This document shows positions 63,299-64,000 of a stretch of 64,000 nucleotides of DNA, piece by piece. The stretch spans positions 186,001 through 250,000 of the forward strand of contig NZ_PJZH01000001.1 in the NCBI RefSeq assembly GCF_002858715.1, read 5' to 3'. The notes beneath the pieces were generated by a model. That model ran no database searches, was not told the origin of the DNA, and saw only the letters and a list, made by a program, of their open reading frames with translations. How positions within the stretch are numbered: position 1 is the first letter of the stretch; each line of letters opens with the position of its first letter. Position numbers and translations under genes: made by a program. The DNA is from Chimaeribacter coloradensis. GTDB lineage: Bacteria; Pseudomonadota; Gammaproteobacteria; Enterobacterales; Enterobacteriaceae.

Positions 63299-63559
63299 AT
63301 GAAGATGCTGCAAAATGAGGCGGATTACCGCAGCTGGATTATGGCGGAGCTGTTTATGGTCAGGGAGCCGCGGGACAGTGCGTTGTTTGTTGAGCAGGAG
63401 ATCGAGGATTTTATCTTTGATGCCCGCCCGACGGCGTACCCCTGCGTCGCCGTCATGGTGCAGACCAAAGGGGAACCGGCGGTGTGCGAGCCGAAGTTTA
63501 TCTACAAAGAGCAGGTGTTTGAGTGGGCCCACCAGATGGGGTTCGGCTTCGGCAGCTGA
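63299..63559 (+). CDS. Small soluble protein of unknown function
   Basis: An 86-residue acidic protein (MKMLQNEADYRSWIMAELFM, VREPRDSALFVEQEIEDFIF, CEPKFIYKEQVFEWAHQMGF). AGGGAG lies 8 nt before the ATG at 63299; a GTG one codon upstream is less well spaced. It is probably co-transcribed with the preceding CPCCGG protein gene and convergent with yccJ. Not recognised. Confidence 0.65.
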   Translation: MKMLQNEADYRSWIMAELFMVREPRDSALFVEQEIEDFIFDARPTAYPCVAVMVQTKGEPAVCEPKFIYKEQVFEWAHQMGFGFGS

Positions 63560-63597
63560 CCGGGCCACCGCCGGGGACGGCGGCAGCCCCCGATGTA

Positions 63598-63813
63598 CTA
63601 CACGTTTTTGCGGTCAATCTTCTCTTCACCCCAGAACAGGTGATCGGCATCGGTTTTTTCAAAGGCTTTCAGCAGCACTTCATCATTGCCTTCTTCCCAG
63701 ATTTTCTGCGCCAGAACCTCATCATCATTCGCCAGCTCAAAAATCGCTTCTGCAATCTCGATCGATGTGTCCCTGACATTGGCCCAGGATTTCACGTTAT
63801 TGATATCGGTCAT
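63598..63813 (-). CDS. yccJ: Small stationary-phase protein YccJ
   Basis: A 71-residue protein with [40 protein letters not shown] and the C-terminus [12 protein letters not shown], diagnostic of YccJ. In E. coli it follows wrbA in a sigma-S-dependent operon near the rut genes. Here the 187 bp upstream to the window edge carry no wrbA, so that linkage is lost or altered. GGGAG precedes the ATG. Function unknown. Confidence 0.93.
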   Translation of the reverse strand: MTDINNVKSWANVRDTSIEIAEAIFELANDDEVLAQKIWEEGNDEVLLKAFEKTDADHLFWGEEKIDRKNV

Positions 63814-64000
63814 TCAAACTCTCCCTTATTGCGATCGCCAAAGGTGATCCTCTGGTTGTGTTGATGGTGACCCTTTAACTATGGTACTGACCCGGCGGGG
63901 ATGCAAATCAGCGCCGGTTAACTGCGGGGATTGTGAGCAGGTAGCAATCTGTGCGCAATCTGGCACAGGCCGCGGTGCGTCAGGTATACTGCGGCCCTGC

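Overview
The window is a chromosomal segment of a GC-rich member of the Enterobacterales, most like a Serratia/Rahnella-type (Yersiniaceae-like) genome. The evidence is gene content and order. From the left edge to a tRNA-Ser at about 27.8 kb, the order ycbX, rlmL, uup, pqiABC, rmf, fabA, lonH, matP, ompA, sulA, sxy, yccS, yccF, helD, mgsA, yccT, yccU, hspQ, rlmI, acyP, tusE, yccA, serT is the one I know from Escherichia coli. That block carries matP and belongs to the Ter-proximal part of the chromosome. I cannot name the species without a search.

Region 1 (1-27.9 kb) is conserved housekeeping DNA: rRNA methylation (RlmL/K, RlmI), ribosome rescue and hibernation (Uup, Rmf), envelope lipid transport (PqiABC), unsaturated fatty acid synthesis (FabA), proteolysis (LonH, HspQ), Ter organisation (MatP), OmpA, SOS division arrest (SulA with a perfect LexA box) and competence (Sxy). 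Two things stand out. An AT-rich islet of about 3 kb between rmf and fabA holds a single P22-type phage tailspike gene with no other phage gene. HelD (DNA helicase IV) is full length, but several of its helicase motifs are degraded.

Region 2 (27.9-32.6 kb) follows the tRNA-Ser and departs from E. coli order. It has an orphan terminator, two tandem tiny membrane-protein genes, a Tat-type cupin protein, osmE, a 32-codon ORF, cvrA and a 43-codon ORF.

Region 3 (32.6-43 kb) has a DMT permease, the complete pyrimidine-degradation operon rutABCDEFG with divergent rutR, a YdjM-like membrane protein and cycA. Upstream of rutA are a textbook sigma-54 promoter, an NtrC-like site and RutR-like palindromes, so the whole nitrogen-scavenging circuit can be read from the DNA.

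Region 4 (43-55 kb) has an orphan peptide-type substrate-binding protein, a small Cys-rich secreted protein, a PncC-like protein and an orphan GH19 endolysin. The conserved yecF/uvrY-uvrC-pgsA block follows, then tRNA-Gly, tRNA-Cys and tRNA-Leu. After these come two GNAT genes, yedK, a divergent acetyltransferase/HTH-cupin pair and small stress or membrane proteins.

Region 5 (55-64 kb) has an inositol/hexose-type MFS transporter and a Fur-controlled RyhB small RNA, which is convergent with the arginine-dependent acid-resistance pair adiC-adiA. It ends with ylaC, two small hypothetical genes and yccJ.
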